Translations under genes and position numbers: made by a program | DNA from: Catalinimonas niigatensis | GTDB taxonomy: Bacteria; Bacteroidota; Bacteroidia; Cytophagales; Cyclobacteriaceae | DNA length: 64,000 nucleotides | NCBI RefSeq assembly: GCF_030506285.1 | Contig: NZ_CP119422.1 | Coordinates: 1,178,001-1,242,000 of the forward strand | Reading direction: 5' to 3' | Shown: positions 11,101 through 19,380 of the stretch, one piece after another | How positions within the stretch are numbered: position 1 is the stretch's first letter | Layout: each line of letters starts with the position of its first letter | The notes under the pieces: model-generated | Databases searched by the model: none | Told to the model about the DNA's origin: nothing | Seen by the model: the letters and a program-made list of their open reading frames with translations, nothing else

Positions 11101-11680
11101 TCCAGGGCTCATGATGATCTCCTTCCACACGTTCCATGAGCACGGTCTTATCATCATTGTGCTTATGATGTACGTAGGTTTCATCCCAGGCCGCAAACTT
11201 TTCTACCCCTTCCATAGCCGGATGGTCAGGCTGTATGATTTCTGTAACAAAGGTACCGGTGTCATGGCTATGAAACTGAGCTCCTACCAGATCTATGTAG
11301 GCTTCAGAATTAAGAAAGCAAAAGCTGGCGCTATGGATAGGAATAAAACCTTTACCACCTTCTATAAAGTCCAGTAGTGCTTCTTCCTGAGAGGAAGTGA
11401 TATCTTCGTGATTGGCATAGATGATCAAACCATCATACTTGCTGAGGGTTTCGTCATTCAGATCCGATTGATCTTCCGTATAGGTTAAGTTAATCCCTTT
11501 TCTAAAGAGTGGAGCGGCCAGCATTGGCATAAATACCTCTGAATTGTGATGCTCACTGTCATGACCCAGAAAAAGGATCTGAATAGGCTTGGGACCGCTT
11601 TCAGCTTGCTGCTGCTCGCTTTTGCAGGCTAAGATAGATAGACACAAAAGGTAGATGTACCAATTCCTCGCGATTTTCAT
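8144..11680 (-). CDS. Secreted multidomain protein: ThuA-like, PVC-type beta-propeller dehydrogenase, HEAT repeats, jelly-roll, cupredoxin
   Basis: ATG at 11680 is preferred over an in-frame ATG at 11734 because it gives a compact lipoprotein signal (YLLCLSILAC). Domains in order: ThuA-like glutaminase-fold domain (IQILFLGHDSEHHN, GLIIYANHE, about residues 35-230); a Pirellula-type membrane-bound dehydrogenase propeller (AMDWDEKGRLWVIETVDYPN, about 270-660); HEAT-like helices (AGVRKAAVQVMPRTP, about 690-850); a jelly-roll sugar-binding-like stretch (DEVWINGIRVGGT, WGGFSGEPEQ); and a C-terminal blue-copper domain with His (MQHN) and a Cys-His-Met set (VCTFPGHWRIMQG). No CxxCH haem motif is present, so the cupredoxin may take the place of the cytochrome found in many relatives. 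Substrate unknown; oxidation of a sugar or polyol in the periplasm is inferred. Confidence 0.85.
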   Translation of the reverse strand: MKIARNWYIYLLCLSILACKSEQQQAESGPKPIQILFLGHDSEHHNSEVFMPMLAAPLFRKGINLTYTEDQSDLNDETLSKYDGLIIYANHEDITSSQEEALLDFIEGGKGFIPIHSASFCFLNSEAYIDLVGAQFHSHDTGTFVTEIIQPDHPAMEGVEKFAAWDETYVHHKHNDDKTVLMERVEGDHHEPWTWVREQGDGRVFYTASGHDERVWSNPGFHKMMEKGILWAVSDQAKEQWQAYVQDIPELQYVDKDSIPNYEKRDPAPKYQLPLSPEESKKLIQVPPGFSLELFASEPDIINPIAMDWDEKGRLWVIETVDYPNTVREDSGVGDDRIKICEDTDGDGKADKFTVFADQLNIPTSLAFVNGGVIVSQAPNFLFLKDTNGDDKADERQVLVDGWGTFDTHAGPSNLKYGIDNWIWGVVGYSGFEGTIAGKNQQFGQGIYRLKPDASEFEFMTRTSNNTWGLGFTETFDVFASTANNTHSVYMGIPNSYYENVDGLPVNGSTKIDGHYAMQTLTPFLRQVDVWGGFTAAAGHNFYTARSFPKEYWNRIALVCEPTGRVLHNAIIEKEGAGFVEKNGGNLLVSADDWMSPVEARVGPDGAVWVADWYNFIIQHNPTPTPERGGYNAETGEGNAYVNPLRDRQHGRIWRIVYKEAEPYEPMQLSMDDPEALVEALSNDNMFWRLTAQRLLVERGETDILPELYDLVEDRKADDMGLNNGALHALWTMHGLGVLEDGVNEEAYRIAVAALNHPAAGVRKAAVQVMPRTPWANQAILKSQVVNDPDPHTLMAATLALADMPTSDGLGERLFTLSQEENVQQDAWLSKAAYLAGSRHREGFMAAYLRANPKYEALLAKKASMPSREDLNYEDNEWKLMALPEFLERSGLDIDGIIWFRKNINLSAQAAGKAGTISLGRIDETDEVWINGIRVGGTKDDARAERVYPIPADLLKPGNNMVVVKLTDARGWGGFSGEPEQMFVQLGNSKTSLAGNWKYQVEKEFDQRSLPFEGTTLADALMENYWNKPVQTQMPATLTASSDDEVQMEAQVVQINTVKNAMKYDVSEFVVEAGKSVKIVFDNPDFMQHNLLIVQPGTLETVGAAADKMATDPQGAEKNYVPEIPEVLFSTPLLDPEASIELTFIAPDEPGEYPFVCTFPGHWRIMQGVMKVVGTEAI

Positions 11681-12101
11681 AACAGTAGTAGGTTGTTGCA
11701 TAGCTAAGGTGAGCATTTGCAATGGAAAAAACATACAGTATTTTGCCCTATATTTACACTATTATATCTCTATTCAAAAAGAATAAGAGTAATACAGGGT
11801 AATTTAGTTCTATTTTTAAGGTTTTGAGCAAAAATCATCTGCAAATTAAGCAATTCTAAAGAAACACCATTCTGAATAAATCCACTATTTGCTATCCACT
11901 GAAGTACTGCCGTTAAACGATTCTTTTGTCTAATATATACAAAAGAAGGTGCAACTTTAATAAAAACCCATGTCATCTATAAATGACAGGACCTTAGCAC
12001 CTTAAAAAGGTGTATAAGCAAGTTGATAAAAGGTATTTCATCTTATCTGTCTTATATTGAAAGCTGGTTTTCTAAAGAGACTATAGAACTGGTAAAATCT
12101 T
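11681..12101. other. Divergent intergenic region with two small inverted repeats
   Basis: This AT-rich gap separates the divergent ThuA/cupredoxin gene and the GH127 gene, so it must hold both promoters. Two short perfect hairpins sit close together: TGTCAT/ATGACA (11971-11988) and CACCTT-AAA-AAGGTG (11998-12012), about 90-130 bp before the GH127 start. They could be operator sites or 5' leader structure. An open 68-codon frame on the minus strand here shows no protein-like character. Confidence 0.4.
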
Positions 12102-14213
12102 ATGAGCAAAAAGCTTTTTTCCATCTTACTTTTAACATGCATGTTGGCTTGCCAGGATAATGCTGTTGAAGTAGCATCTTATTCAAAAAACAATACAAAT
12201 CATTACCGGCAAAACCGCTCCCCTTTAAAAGAAAAACCCTATCTGGAACTGCCTTTAGGGAGTATTCAACCTACAGGCTGGCTGCTGGATCAGCTGGAGC
12301 GGATGCGGGATGGCATGACAGGAAACCTGGACGAAATTTATCCTGAAGTGATGGGTAAAAGAAACGGCTGGCTGGGAGGTGATGGTGATGGCTGGGAAAG
12401 AGGTCCTTACTGGATTGATGGCCTGCTCCCCCTGGCCTACCTACTGAATGATGATTCACTCAAAGCCAAAGTGCAGCCCTGGATAGAGTGGACGCTAACC
12501 CATCAGAGAAATGATGGCTATCTGGGACCTATTCCCTTTGAAGAGGAACCTGAACCTGAAGCCGGTTTACAAAAAAGCATGCGCAGAGATTGGTGGCCTA
12601 AAATGGTCATGCTCAAAATTTTGCAGCAGTACTATGATGCTACCGGGGATGAACGTGTCATTACTGCATTAACTAAATACTTCAAATTTCAACTAGAAGA
12701 ACTGCCTGAAACACCACTGGATCACTGGACACTCTGGGCCAACCGCAGAGGTGGAGATAATCTTCAGGTGGTATACTGGCTATACAATATCACTGGCGAT
12801 AATTTTTTACTGGAACTTGGCGAGCTGATTGCTGAACAGACTTTTCCCTGGACCCAAGTTTTTATGAATGAAGAAAGCAACGCTCTTCCAACTTCTCCCT
12901 GGCATTACTCCCGGATTAAACGCTACCCTTTTGATTCTGAGGAAATTAACTCACTTACTGTCTCTCAGGTAGGCAGCATGCATTGTGTCAATTTTGCACA
13001 GGGACTCAAACAACCTGTGGTATATTACCAGCAGAATGCAGATGATCAATATCTAGCGGCAGTAAAAAAGGCTTTGCTTGACATGAAAAAATATCATGGT
13101 CAGCCACAAGGCATGTATGGAGGCGACGAGCCTCTGCATGGCAATAATCCGGTACAAGGTGTAGAATTCTGCTCCATCTCCGAAGAAATGTTTTCGCTGG
13201 AAACGATGCTCACCATCACTGGCGATATGGAATTTGCCGACCTGCTGGAAAAAATTACGTATAACGCGTTACCCGCCCAGGCTTCTGACGATTTTTCATC
13301 CCGGCAGTACTTCCAGGCTGCCAATCAGGTAGAGCTTAGTGACCAACTGAAAATTTCTTTTGAAACTCAAAATCATGGAGGTACTGATTTCGTTTTTGGA
13401 ACATTGACTGGCTATCCCTGCTGTACTTCCAATATGCATCAATCCTGGCCCAAATATGTGCAGAACCTATGGTATGCCACCCATAATGGAGGTGTAGCAG
13501 CCCTTTTATACGCACCCAGTGAAGTAAATTTGCTGGTAGCCGACAGTGTGGAGCTAAAAGTAGTGGAGGAAACCGGTTTTCCCTTCAGAGAGGAAGTGAA
13601 CTTCACTTTTTCCCTGAGTAAATCGGCAAGTTTTCCTTTCCATCTTAGAATACCAGCCTGGACACAGGGGGCCAAAATTTTGATTAATGGTACTGAGTGG
13701 GAAGGGTCAACTGAAAATCAAACAGCCATCGTTCAGAGAGAGTGGAAAGATGGAGATCAGGTTTCGCTTAGGCTGCCAATGGAAGTCAAATCCTCACAAT
13801 GGTATGAATTTGCTACGGCTATAGAACGTGGGCCACTGGTATATGCTTTAAAAATCAGAGATAAGCGGGTAAGTAAAGACCGTAAGGATGGCTATCGTGC
13901 CTTTGAAGAAGTGTATCCCACTGATGCCTGGAATTATGCTTTGTATCAGCAGGATTTGAATAACTTAACAGCATCTGTAGAAGTAGTGGAAAAGGAATGG
14001 AATGGCGAGTATCCCTGGAATCTTGAACATGCACCCATTGAGTTGAAAATGAGAGGCGTACAGATTCCGGAGTGGAAGCTGGTCAACGGCGCACCTGAAT
14101 TTCCTGCCTGGTGGGGAGGACGAACTACAGATAAGTCGCAAATTAGGGAAATCACTTTAGTACCTTACGGCTGTACTACCCTCAGAATCACTGAATTTCC
14201 GGTGTACAATTAA
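12102..14213 (+). CDS. Glycoside hydrolase family 127-like (DUF1680) lipoprotein, probable beta-L-arabinofuranosidase
   Basis: The 703-residue protein begins with a lipoprotein signal (LLLTCMLAC, Cys about 17). The alpha/alpha-barrel DUF1680 pattern is clear: WLLDQLERMRDGMTGNLDE, WWPKMVMLKILQQYYDATGD, and a C-terminal beta region (PFHLRIPAW, AIERGPLVYAL). The zinc/catalytic residues of GH127 are matched: Glu355-x-Cys357 (VEFCSI) and the vicinal Cys440-Cys441 (GYPCCTSNMHQSWPK), equivalent to E338/C340/C417/C418 of the Bifidobacterium enzyme HypBA1. In that family Cys is the nucleophile. GH127 and the related GH146 remove beta-L-arabinofuranosyl residues; the exact linkage is not predictable. 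Liberated arabinose could feed the pentonate genes at 50-55 kb, though this is only inference. Confidence 0.85.
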   Translation: MSKKLFSILLLTCMLACQDNAVEVASYSKNNTNHYRQNRSPLKEKPYLELPLGSIQPTGWLLDQLERMRDGMTGNLDEIYPEVMGKRNGWLGGDGDGWERGPYWIDGLLPLAYLLNDDSLKAKVQPWIEWTLTHQRNDGYLGPIPFEEEPEPEAGLQKSMRRDWWPKMVMLKILQQYYDATGDERVITALTKYFKFQLEELPETPLDHWTLWANRRGGDNLQVVYWLYNITGDNFLLELGELIAEQTFPWTQVFMNEESNALPTSPWHYSRIKRYPFDSEEINSLTVSQVGSMHCVNFAQGLKQPVVYYQQNADDQYLAAVKKALLDMKKYHGQPQGMYGGDEPLHGNNPVQGVEFCSISEEMFSLETMLTITGDMEFADLLEKITYNALPAQASDDFSSRQYFQAANQVELSDQLKISFETQNHGGTDFVFGTLTGYPCCTSNMHQSWPKYVQNLWYATHNGGVAALLYAPSEVNLLVADSVELKVVEETGFPFREEVNFTFSLSKSASFPFHLRIPAWTQGAKILINGTEWEGSTENQTAIVQREWKDGDQVSLRLPMEVKSSQWYEFATAIERGPLVYALKIRDKRVSKDRKDGYRAFEEVYPTDAWNYALYQQDLNNLTASVEVVEKEWNGEYPWNLEHAPIELKMRGVQIPEWKLVNGAPEFPAWWGGRTTDKSQIREITLVPYGCTTLRITEFPVYN

Positions 14214-14459
14214 AAGTTTTAGAAGAAACCCAATCAAGCGATAGCAGTTATCTACCTGGATCTTTCTAATCCTACGGAAACGTTCAGTTATTTGCCAGGG
14301 TAACTTTCCGGATATGAAATAGAGTGAACTTCATCAAGTGAATTATACCTCTAATGTGCTGTACATAGTAACTATTAAGAAAAACAGGCTACTATTGAAA
14401 CGATCAACCATTTCAATGTAATAATCGTTAGGATATTTTATAAATATTTAAGATTAAAA

Positions 14460-14491
14460 TTTGCCTATATAATCGCGTTGATGTAGTTTTG
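14460..14491 (+). promoter_or_regulatory. Perfect Bacteroidota-type promoter
   Basis: TTTG (14460-14463), a 20-bp spacer and TAGTTTTG (14484-14491) match the Bacteroidota housekeeping consensus TTTG-N19/20-TAnnTTTG exactly. The -7 element ends only 8 bp before the ATG at 14500, so transcription should begin a few bases ahead of the start codon and the mRNA would have almost no leader. Confidence 0.6.
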
Positions 14492-14499
14492 TTCTTCAA

Positions 14500-14931
14500 A
14501 TGACCAAGGTACTGGTAAAATATTCTCTATCTCTTTGTATTCTTCTCCTGAGCAGCTACGCACAGCTGTCTGCTCATATATATACACAGAATCCTTTCAA
14601 TGCTCAGAAAAACCATCTTAAAGGAGCGGAAGGGGTTATTTTTTGTGCCTTACAAGAAGGTCAGTCCATTATTACCAGATCTTCTTCATCAGATCCTGAA
14701 AAAAGCTTTTATACCAAAGTTTCAGAAATTGAAATTGAGGAAGAAGAAGATGAAAGAATTCATTTTCAAAAACATCCGGGGTCAAGTCATTACTCTTCTA
14801 TAACACTTTTTTCTACTTTTGCGTCCATATACTTTTCATTAAGTATAAGAAGTCGTCTATTTAATCATAAACATTTTAGCCATAGCCTTTCCTCTAGAGG
14901 GTATATCCTGTTCAGGGTATTAAGACTGTGA
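14500..14931 (+). CDS. Small exported protein of unknown function preceding the RND operon
   Basis: I do not recognise this 143-residue product. It opens with a typical signal peptide (KYSLSLCILLLSSYAQLSAH), has a short acidic run in the middle (EIEIEEEEDER, about residue 75) and a Ser/Phe-rich, moderately hydrophobic C-terminal part (ITLFSTFASIYFSLSI) that could be a membrane segment. A consensus promoter sits just upstream, which supports the start. The gene lies 173 bp ahead of the efflux adaptor gene on the same strand and may be the first gene of that operon or an independent unit. An uncharacterised lineage-specific protein is the most honest label. Confidence 0.55.
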   Translation: MTKVLVKYSLSLCILLLSSYAQLSAHIYTQNPFNAQKNHLKGAEGVIFCALQEGQSIITRSSSSDPEKSFYTKVSEIEIEEEEDERIHFQKHPGSSHYSSITLFSTFASIYFSLSIRSRLFNHKHFSHSLSSRGYILFRVLRL

Positions 14932-15104
14932 TGCACAATTTCCTCTGGCAGGATTAAGCATCTGCCTTTTCCACACTGTATTATTTCCAATTTATTAGCA
15001 CTCTCTTATGCTCTTTGTCAAATACCTTTTTTGATATAAGTAAGTATTGTGTGCACACCTTTTAATAAGTAACTCCCAAACCTTATAGGTTTAAAATCAA
15101 GATT

Positions 15105-16193
15105 ATGAAGAATAAAATTCTCATGCTCATGAGCCTGTGTGCTTTGTTGTATCAAACAGGCTGCTCATCCAGAGGCGAAGAAATACATGAAAACGAAACA
15201 AAATTTTTGGTGACCAGTCCGGTGAAAATGGACACTACGCTTACTGAAGAATATGTGTGCCAGATCCGCTCTATACAACATATTGAACTAAGGGCCCAGG
15301 AAAGAGGCTACCTACAGAAGATTTATGTCGATGAAGGAGACAATGTAAAAAAAGGGCAGTTGCTGTTTAAGATCATGCCTAATCTTTATGAAGCTGAGCT
15401 GGAAAAAGCCAAAGCCGAAGCCAATTTTGCTGAAATAGAATACCAGAATACCAAATCCCTTGCCGATAGAAATGTTGTGGCTCCCAATGAGCTGGCTATG
15501 GCCAAAGCCAAATATGATAAAGCAAATGCCGAACTGGCCCTGGCAAAAGTACATCTGCAATTTACAGAAATCAGAGCTCCTTTTGACGGCATCATTGACC
15601 GTTTCCATGTGAGACCGGGAAGTCTGGTAGATGAAGGAGATTTGCTTACCAATCTATCAGACAACAGTAAAATGTGGGTGTATTACAATGTTCCGGAAGC
15701 CGAATACCTGGATTATCAGGTTCAGGTAAAAAAAGATGATACGGTAAAAGTAAATCTTCTGCTGGCCAACAATAAGGTTTTTGACTATTCCGGAGTAGTG
15801 GAAACCATTGAGGGTGAGTTTAACAATGAAACGGGAAATATTGCTTTCAGAGCCACCTTCCCCAATCCCAAGGGGCTGCTCAGGCATGGTGAGACAGGTA
15901 ATGTACTCATGAGCATTCCCCTTCAAAATGCCATGCTCATCCCTCAGAAGGCTACTTTTGAAGTCCTGGAGAAAAGATATGTTTACGTGGTAGACGAAGA
16001 CAGCATGATCAAGGCAAGAGAAATTACCGTTGCGCAGGAGATGCCCCATCTTTTCGCAGTGCAGGAAGGTCTGGAAGAAAATGACAAAATTCTGCTGGAA
16101 GGCTTACGCCTGGTAAGAGAAAATGAGGAGATCAACTATGACTTTGTAGATCCTCAAACTGCCGTTTCGAGCCTGGAATTGTATGCGGAGTAA
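15105..16193 (+). CDS. RND efflux periplasmic adaptor subunit (membrane fusion protein, lipoprotein)
   Basis: The 362-residue protein has a lipoprotein signal (LLYQTGCSS, Cys 20) and the AcrA/HlyD architecture: a barrel-sandwich (lipoyl-like) half (IELRAQERGYLQKIYVDEGDNVKKGQLLF, residues 50-80), an alpha-helical hairpin with coiled-coil character (about 85-145), the second sandwich half (FTEIRAPFDGIIDRFHVRPGSLVDEGDLL), then beta-barrel and membrane-proximal domains (GLEENDKILLEGLRLV). It bridges the inner-membrane pump and outer-membrane channel. The pump gene starts 25 bp downstream, consistent with an operon. Confidence 0.95.
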   Translation: MKNKILMLMSLCALLYQTGCSSRGEEIHENETKFLVTSPVKMDTTLTEEYVCQIRSIQHIELRAQERGYLQKIYVDEGDNVKKGQLLFKIMPNLYEAELEKAKAEANFAEIEYQNTKSLADRNVVAPNELAMAKAKYDKANAELALAKVHLQFTEIRAPFDGIIDRFHVRPGSLVDEGDLLTNLSDNSKMWVYYNVPEAEYLDYQVQVKKDDTVKVNLLLANNKVFDYSGVVETIEGEFNNETGNIAFRATFPNPKGLLRHGETGNVLMSIPLQNAMLIPQKATFEVLEKRYVYVVDEDSMIKAREITVAQEMPHLFAVQEGLEENDKILLEGLRLVRENEEINYDFVDPQTAVSSLELYAE

Positions 16194-16218
16194 TTTCATT
16201 TCCTAAAAGACAACAGAC

Positions 16219-19200
16219 ATGTTTAGAAAAATCATACACAGGCCGGTCTTTGCGATTGTCATTTCGGTCGTTATCGTTTTTGTAGGTTCGCTGGCCATCA
16301 AACAGCTACCTATTTCCCAATTCCCTCAGATTGCTCCGACAACGGTCAATATATTCATCGCTTATCCCGGTTCCAGCGCAGATGTACTGGTGAAATCTAC
16401 TTTGGTTACTCTGGAAAACTCAATCAATGGGGTAGAAGGTATGCGCTACATCGCTACAGATGCTACCAGTGCCGGTGAAGCTACCGTTAGGGTAATATTT
16501 GAACCTGGTACAGACCCCGATCAGGCGGTAGTCCGCGTAAAAACCAGGGTAGACCAGGTGATGCCTCTTTTACCTGAACTGGTTCAGCGTGAAGGAGTCG
16601 TCATTACGCCTATCCAGCCCAGTATGTTGATGTATGTCAATCTCTATGGCACGGATAAAAATATGGACGAAAAATTCCTGTACAATTACGCCAACGTTCA
16701 TATGATCCCTGAAATACAGAGGATCAAAGGGGTGGCCAGAGCACAGATATTAGGAAGCCGGACCTATGCTATGCGTATCTGGCTCAACCCCGACCGTATG
16801 CGGGCCTATGATATCTCGGTAGATGAGGTGATGGAGGCAATGGCTGAACAAAGTATTGTAGGCCGTCCGGGTAGAATTGGACAAAGTTCCGGTATCTCTG
16901 CCCAGTCACTGGAATATGTGCTGACCTACAAAGGAAGATTTAACAGAGAAGATGAGTACGATAAGATTATTATCCGTGCCAATTCTGAGGGAGAAAGTAT
17001 CCACCTCAGAGACATCGCCACAGTAGAACTGGGCAGTGAATTTTTTGATATCTATTCCAATCTGGACGGACACCCTTCGGCAGCCATTGTGCTGAAGCAG
17101 AACTATGGCAGTAATGCCAGTGATGTTATTGCAGAGGTAAAGGATAGGTTGGAGGAAATGAGAGCCACTTTCCCTCCCGGAGTAGACTATAAAATCAGCT
17201 ATGACGTATCTCAGTTCCTGGACGCATCTATAGAGCAGGTTACCCATACCCTGAGAGATGCTTTTATCCTGGTGGCTCTGGTGGTATTTATCTTCCTGGG
17301 CGACTGGCGTTCTACCCTGATTCCCATTCTGGCTGTGCCGGTATCCCTGATTGGGGCGTTTTTTGTGATTCAGTTTTTTGGGCTTTCCATCAATCTGGTA
17401 ACGCTGTTTGCGCTGGTATTGGCGATTGGTATTGTAGTAGACGACGCTATTGTGGTAGTGGAAGCCGTGCATGCCAAGATGGAAGAAGAGCACCTCAATC
17501 CTTACAATGCAGTGAAAAAAGTAATGGGAGAAATCAGTGGAGCGATCATCGCCATCACAGCCGTTATGGTATCAGTATTCCTACCCATTTCATTTATGGG
17601 TGGTCCTGTCGGTACATTTTATCGGCAATTCTCCGTCACCATGGCCAGTGCGATTGTCATTTCAGCCATCATCGCCCTTACGCTCACCCCGGTATTGTGT
17701 GCTATGCTGTTGAAGAATACCCACGGCAAACCCAGAAAAAAGCATCTGCTGAACAGAGCCTTGGATAGTTTCAACAGAGGTTTTGACAGAATGACCGGGA
17801 AATATGTAGGTCTGTTAAATGTAATCGTCAACAGAAGGATGCTTACTTTCGGAATATTGATCGCCTTCGGCATAGGCATTTTACTTGAAAATCAAATCTT
17901 GCCTTCAGGATTTATTCCCAGCGAAGACCAGGGTACGATTTACGCCATCATCCAGACTCCTCCCGGTGCTACGCTGGAAAGAACCAATCAGGTATCGCAG
18001 GAGCTTCAGAAAATCTGCGAAGAGATTGAAGGTGTGGAATCTGTCTCTTCTCTGGCAGGTTATGAAATCATGACTGAAGGAAGAGGCTCCAATGCAGGGA
18101 CCTGTCTGATTAACCTGAAAAGCTGGTCGGAACGTGAACATACTGTGACAGAAATCATGGAAGAACTGGAAGAGGAATCCAAAGGATTAGGGGCTATTGT
18201 GGAGTTCTTTGAACCACCTGCCATCCCCGGATTCGGTACTTCAGGTGGCTTCTCCATGCGCTTACTGGATCAGACCACCGATACCGACTATCAGGAGTTT
18301 GATAAAATCAACCAGGAGTTTATGGATAAACTGAGCAAACGCAAAGAGCTTACCGGCCTGTTTACCTTTTTTGCGGCCAACTATCCGCAATACGAACTGG
18401 AGATAGACAATGAGCTGGCTATGCAGAAGGGCGTATCTATCGGAGATGCCATGGAAAATCTCAATATTCTGATCGGTAGTACCTATGAGCAGGGCTTCAT
18501 CAAGTTTGGCCGCTTTTTCAAAGTGTACGTCCAGTCTGACCCCAAATTCCGAAAGCTTCCTTCCGATGTGTTGAACCTCTACGTCAGAAATGATCATGGG
18601 GAAATGGTACCCTATTCTGCCTTTATGAAAATGGAAAAGAAGCAGGGACCCAATGAGATCACCCGTTATAATATGTATAATTCTGCGGCCATTCAGGGAC
18701 TGCCAGCAGCAGGGTATACCACCGGAGATGCCATCCAGGCCATCAAAGAAGTGGCTGCCGAAACTTTACCGCGAGGCTATGACATCGCCTGGGAAGGTCT
18801 ATCTTATGATGAAGCGAGCAGGGGGAATGAGGCGCTTTATGTCTTCCTGATCGTACTGGCCTTCGTCTATCTGGTACTGGCGGCACAGTATGAAAGCTTT
18901 ATTATTCCTTTGGCAGTCATTTTTTCTTTGCCGGTTGGGATATTCGGTTCGTTTTTGCTGCTCAAACTCATGGGGCTGAACAACGACATCTATGCACAGA
19001 TCGGACTGATTATGCTGGTAGGTCTGCTCGGTAAAAACGCTGTGCTGATTGTTGAATTTGCCGTACAGAAACACCAGAAAGGAGCTACCATTCTGGATGC
19101 AGCCATTGAAGGAGCCAAAGTACGTTTCCGTCCCATATTGATGACTTCTTTTGCTTTTATTGCCGGATTGATACCCCTGATCATTGCTACCGGAGCAGGC

Positions 19201-19380
19201 GCCATTGGTAACCGCACGATAGGTTCCTCTGCCCTCGGCGGTATGCTGTTCGGAACAATTTTCGGGGTCATCATCATCCCGGGATTGTACTACATATTCG
19301 GCAAAATGGCAGATGGTCGCCACCTGATCAAAAATGAAGAGGAAAATCCTTTAACCGAAGAATATGTTCATAATGTATAA
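16219..19380 (+). CDS. RND efflux pump permease, HAE1 (AcrB) family
   Basis: At 1053 residues this is full length for the hydrophobe/amphiphile efflux family. It starts MFRKIIHRPVFAIVISVVIV, has two large periplasmic loops, and keeps the proton-relay residues: the Asp-Asp pair of TM4 (GIVVDDAIVVVEAV) and the TM10 Lys (LVGLLGKNAVLIVEFA). The motifs SQFPQIAPTTVNI and PGATLERTNQV are also typical of AcrB relatives. It expels amphiphilic compounds through the adaptor and OprM-like channel encoded on each side. The outer-membrane gene overlaps its 3' end by 17 bp, so translation is probably coupled. No local regulator is seen. Confidence 0.96.
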   Translation: MFRKIIHRPVFAIVISVVIVFVGSLAIKQLPISQFPQIAPTTVNIFIAYPGSSADVLVKSTLVTLENSINGVEGMRYIATDATSAGEATVRVIFEPGTDPDQAVVRVKTRVDQVMPLLPELVQREGVVITPIQPSMLMYVNLYGTDKNMDEKFLYNYANVHMIPEIQRIKGVARAQILGSRTYAMRIWLNPDRMRAYDISVDEVMEAMAEQSIVGRPGRIGQSSGISAQSLEYVLTYKGRFNREDEYDKIIIRANSEGESIHLRDIATVELGSEFFDIYSNLDGHPSAAIVLKQNYGSNASDVIAEVKDRLEEMRATFPPGVDYKISYDVSQFLDASIEQVTHTLRDAFILVALVVFIFLGDWRSTLIPILAVPVSLIGAFFVIQFFGLSINLVTLFALVLAIGIVVDDAIVVVEAVHAKMEEEHLNPYNAVKKVMGEISGAIIAITAVMVSVFLPISFMGGPVGTFYRQFSVTMASAIVISAIIALTLTPVLCAMLLKNTHGKPRKKHLLNRALDSFNRGFDRMTGKYVGLLNVIVNRRMLTFGILIAFGIGILLENQILPSGFIPSEDQGTIYAIIQTPPGATLERTNQVSQELQKICEEIEGVESVSSLAGYEIMTEGRGSNAGTCLINLKSWSEREHTVTEIMEELEEESKGLGAIVEFFEPPAIPGFGTSGGFSMRLLDQTTDTDYQEFDKINQEFMDKLSKRKELTGLFTFFAANYPQYELEIDNELAMQKGVSIGDAMENLNILIGSTYEQGFIKFGRFFKVYVQSDPKFRKLPSDVLNLYVRNDHGEMVPYSAFMKMEKKQGPNEITRYNMYNSAAIQGLPAAGYTTGDAIQAIKEVAAETLPRGYDIAWEGLSYDEASRGNEALYVFLIVLAFVYLVLAAQYESFIIPLAVIFSLPVGIFGSFLLLKLMGLNNDIYAQIGLIMLVGLLGKNAVLIVEFAVQKHQKGATILDAAIEGAKVRFRPILMTSFAFIAGLIPLIIATGAGAIGNRTIGSSALGGMLFGTIFGVIIIPGLYYIFGKMADGRHLIKNEEENPLTEEYVHNV

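Noticed and set aside
11770-11976. Open 68-codon frame on the minus strand in a divergent gap
   Set aside because: AT-rich, no homology features, no start context, and it would lie on the promoter of its neighbour.
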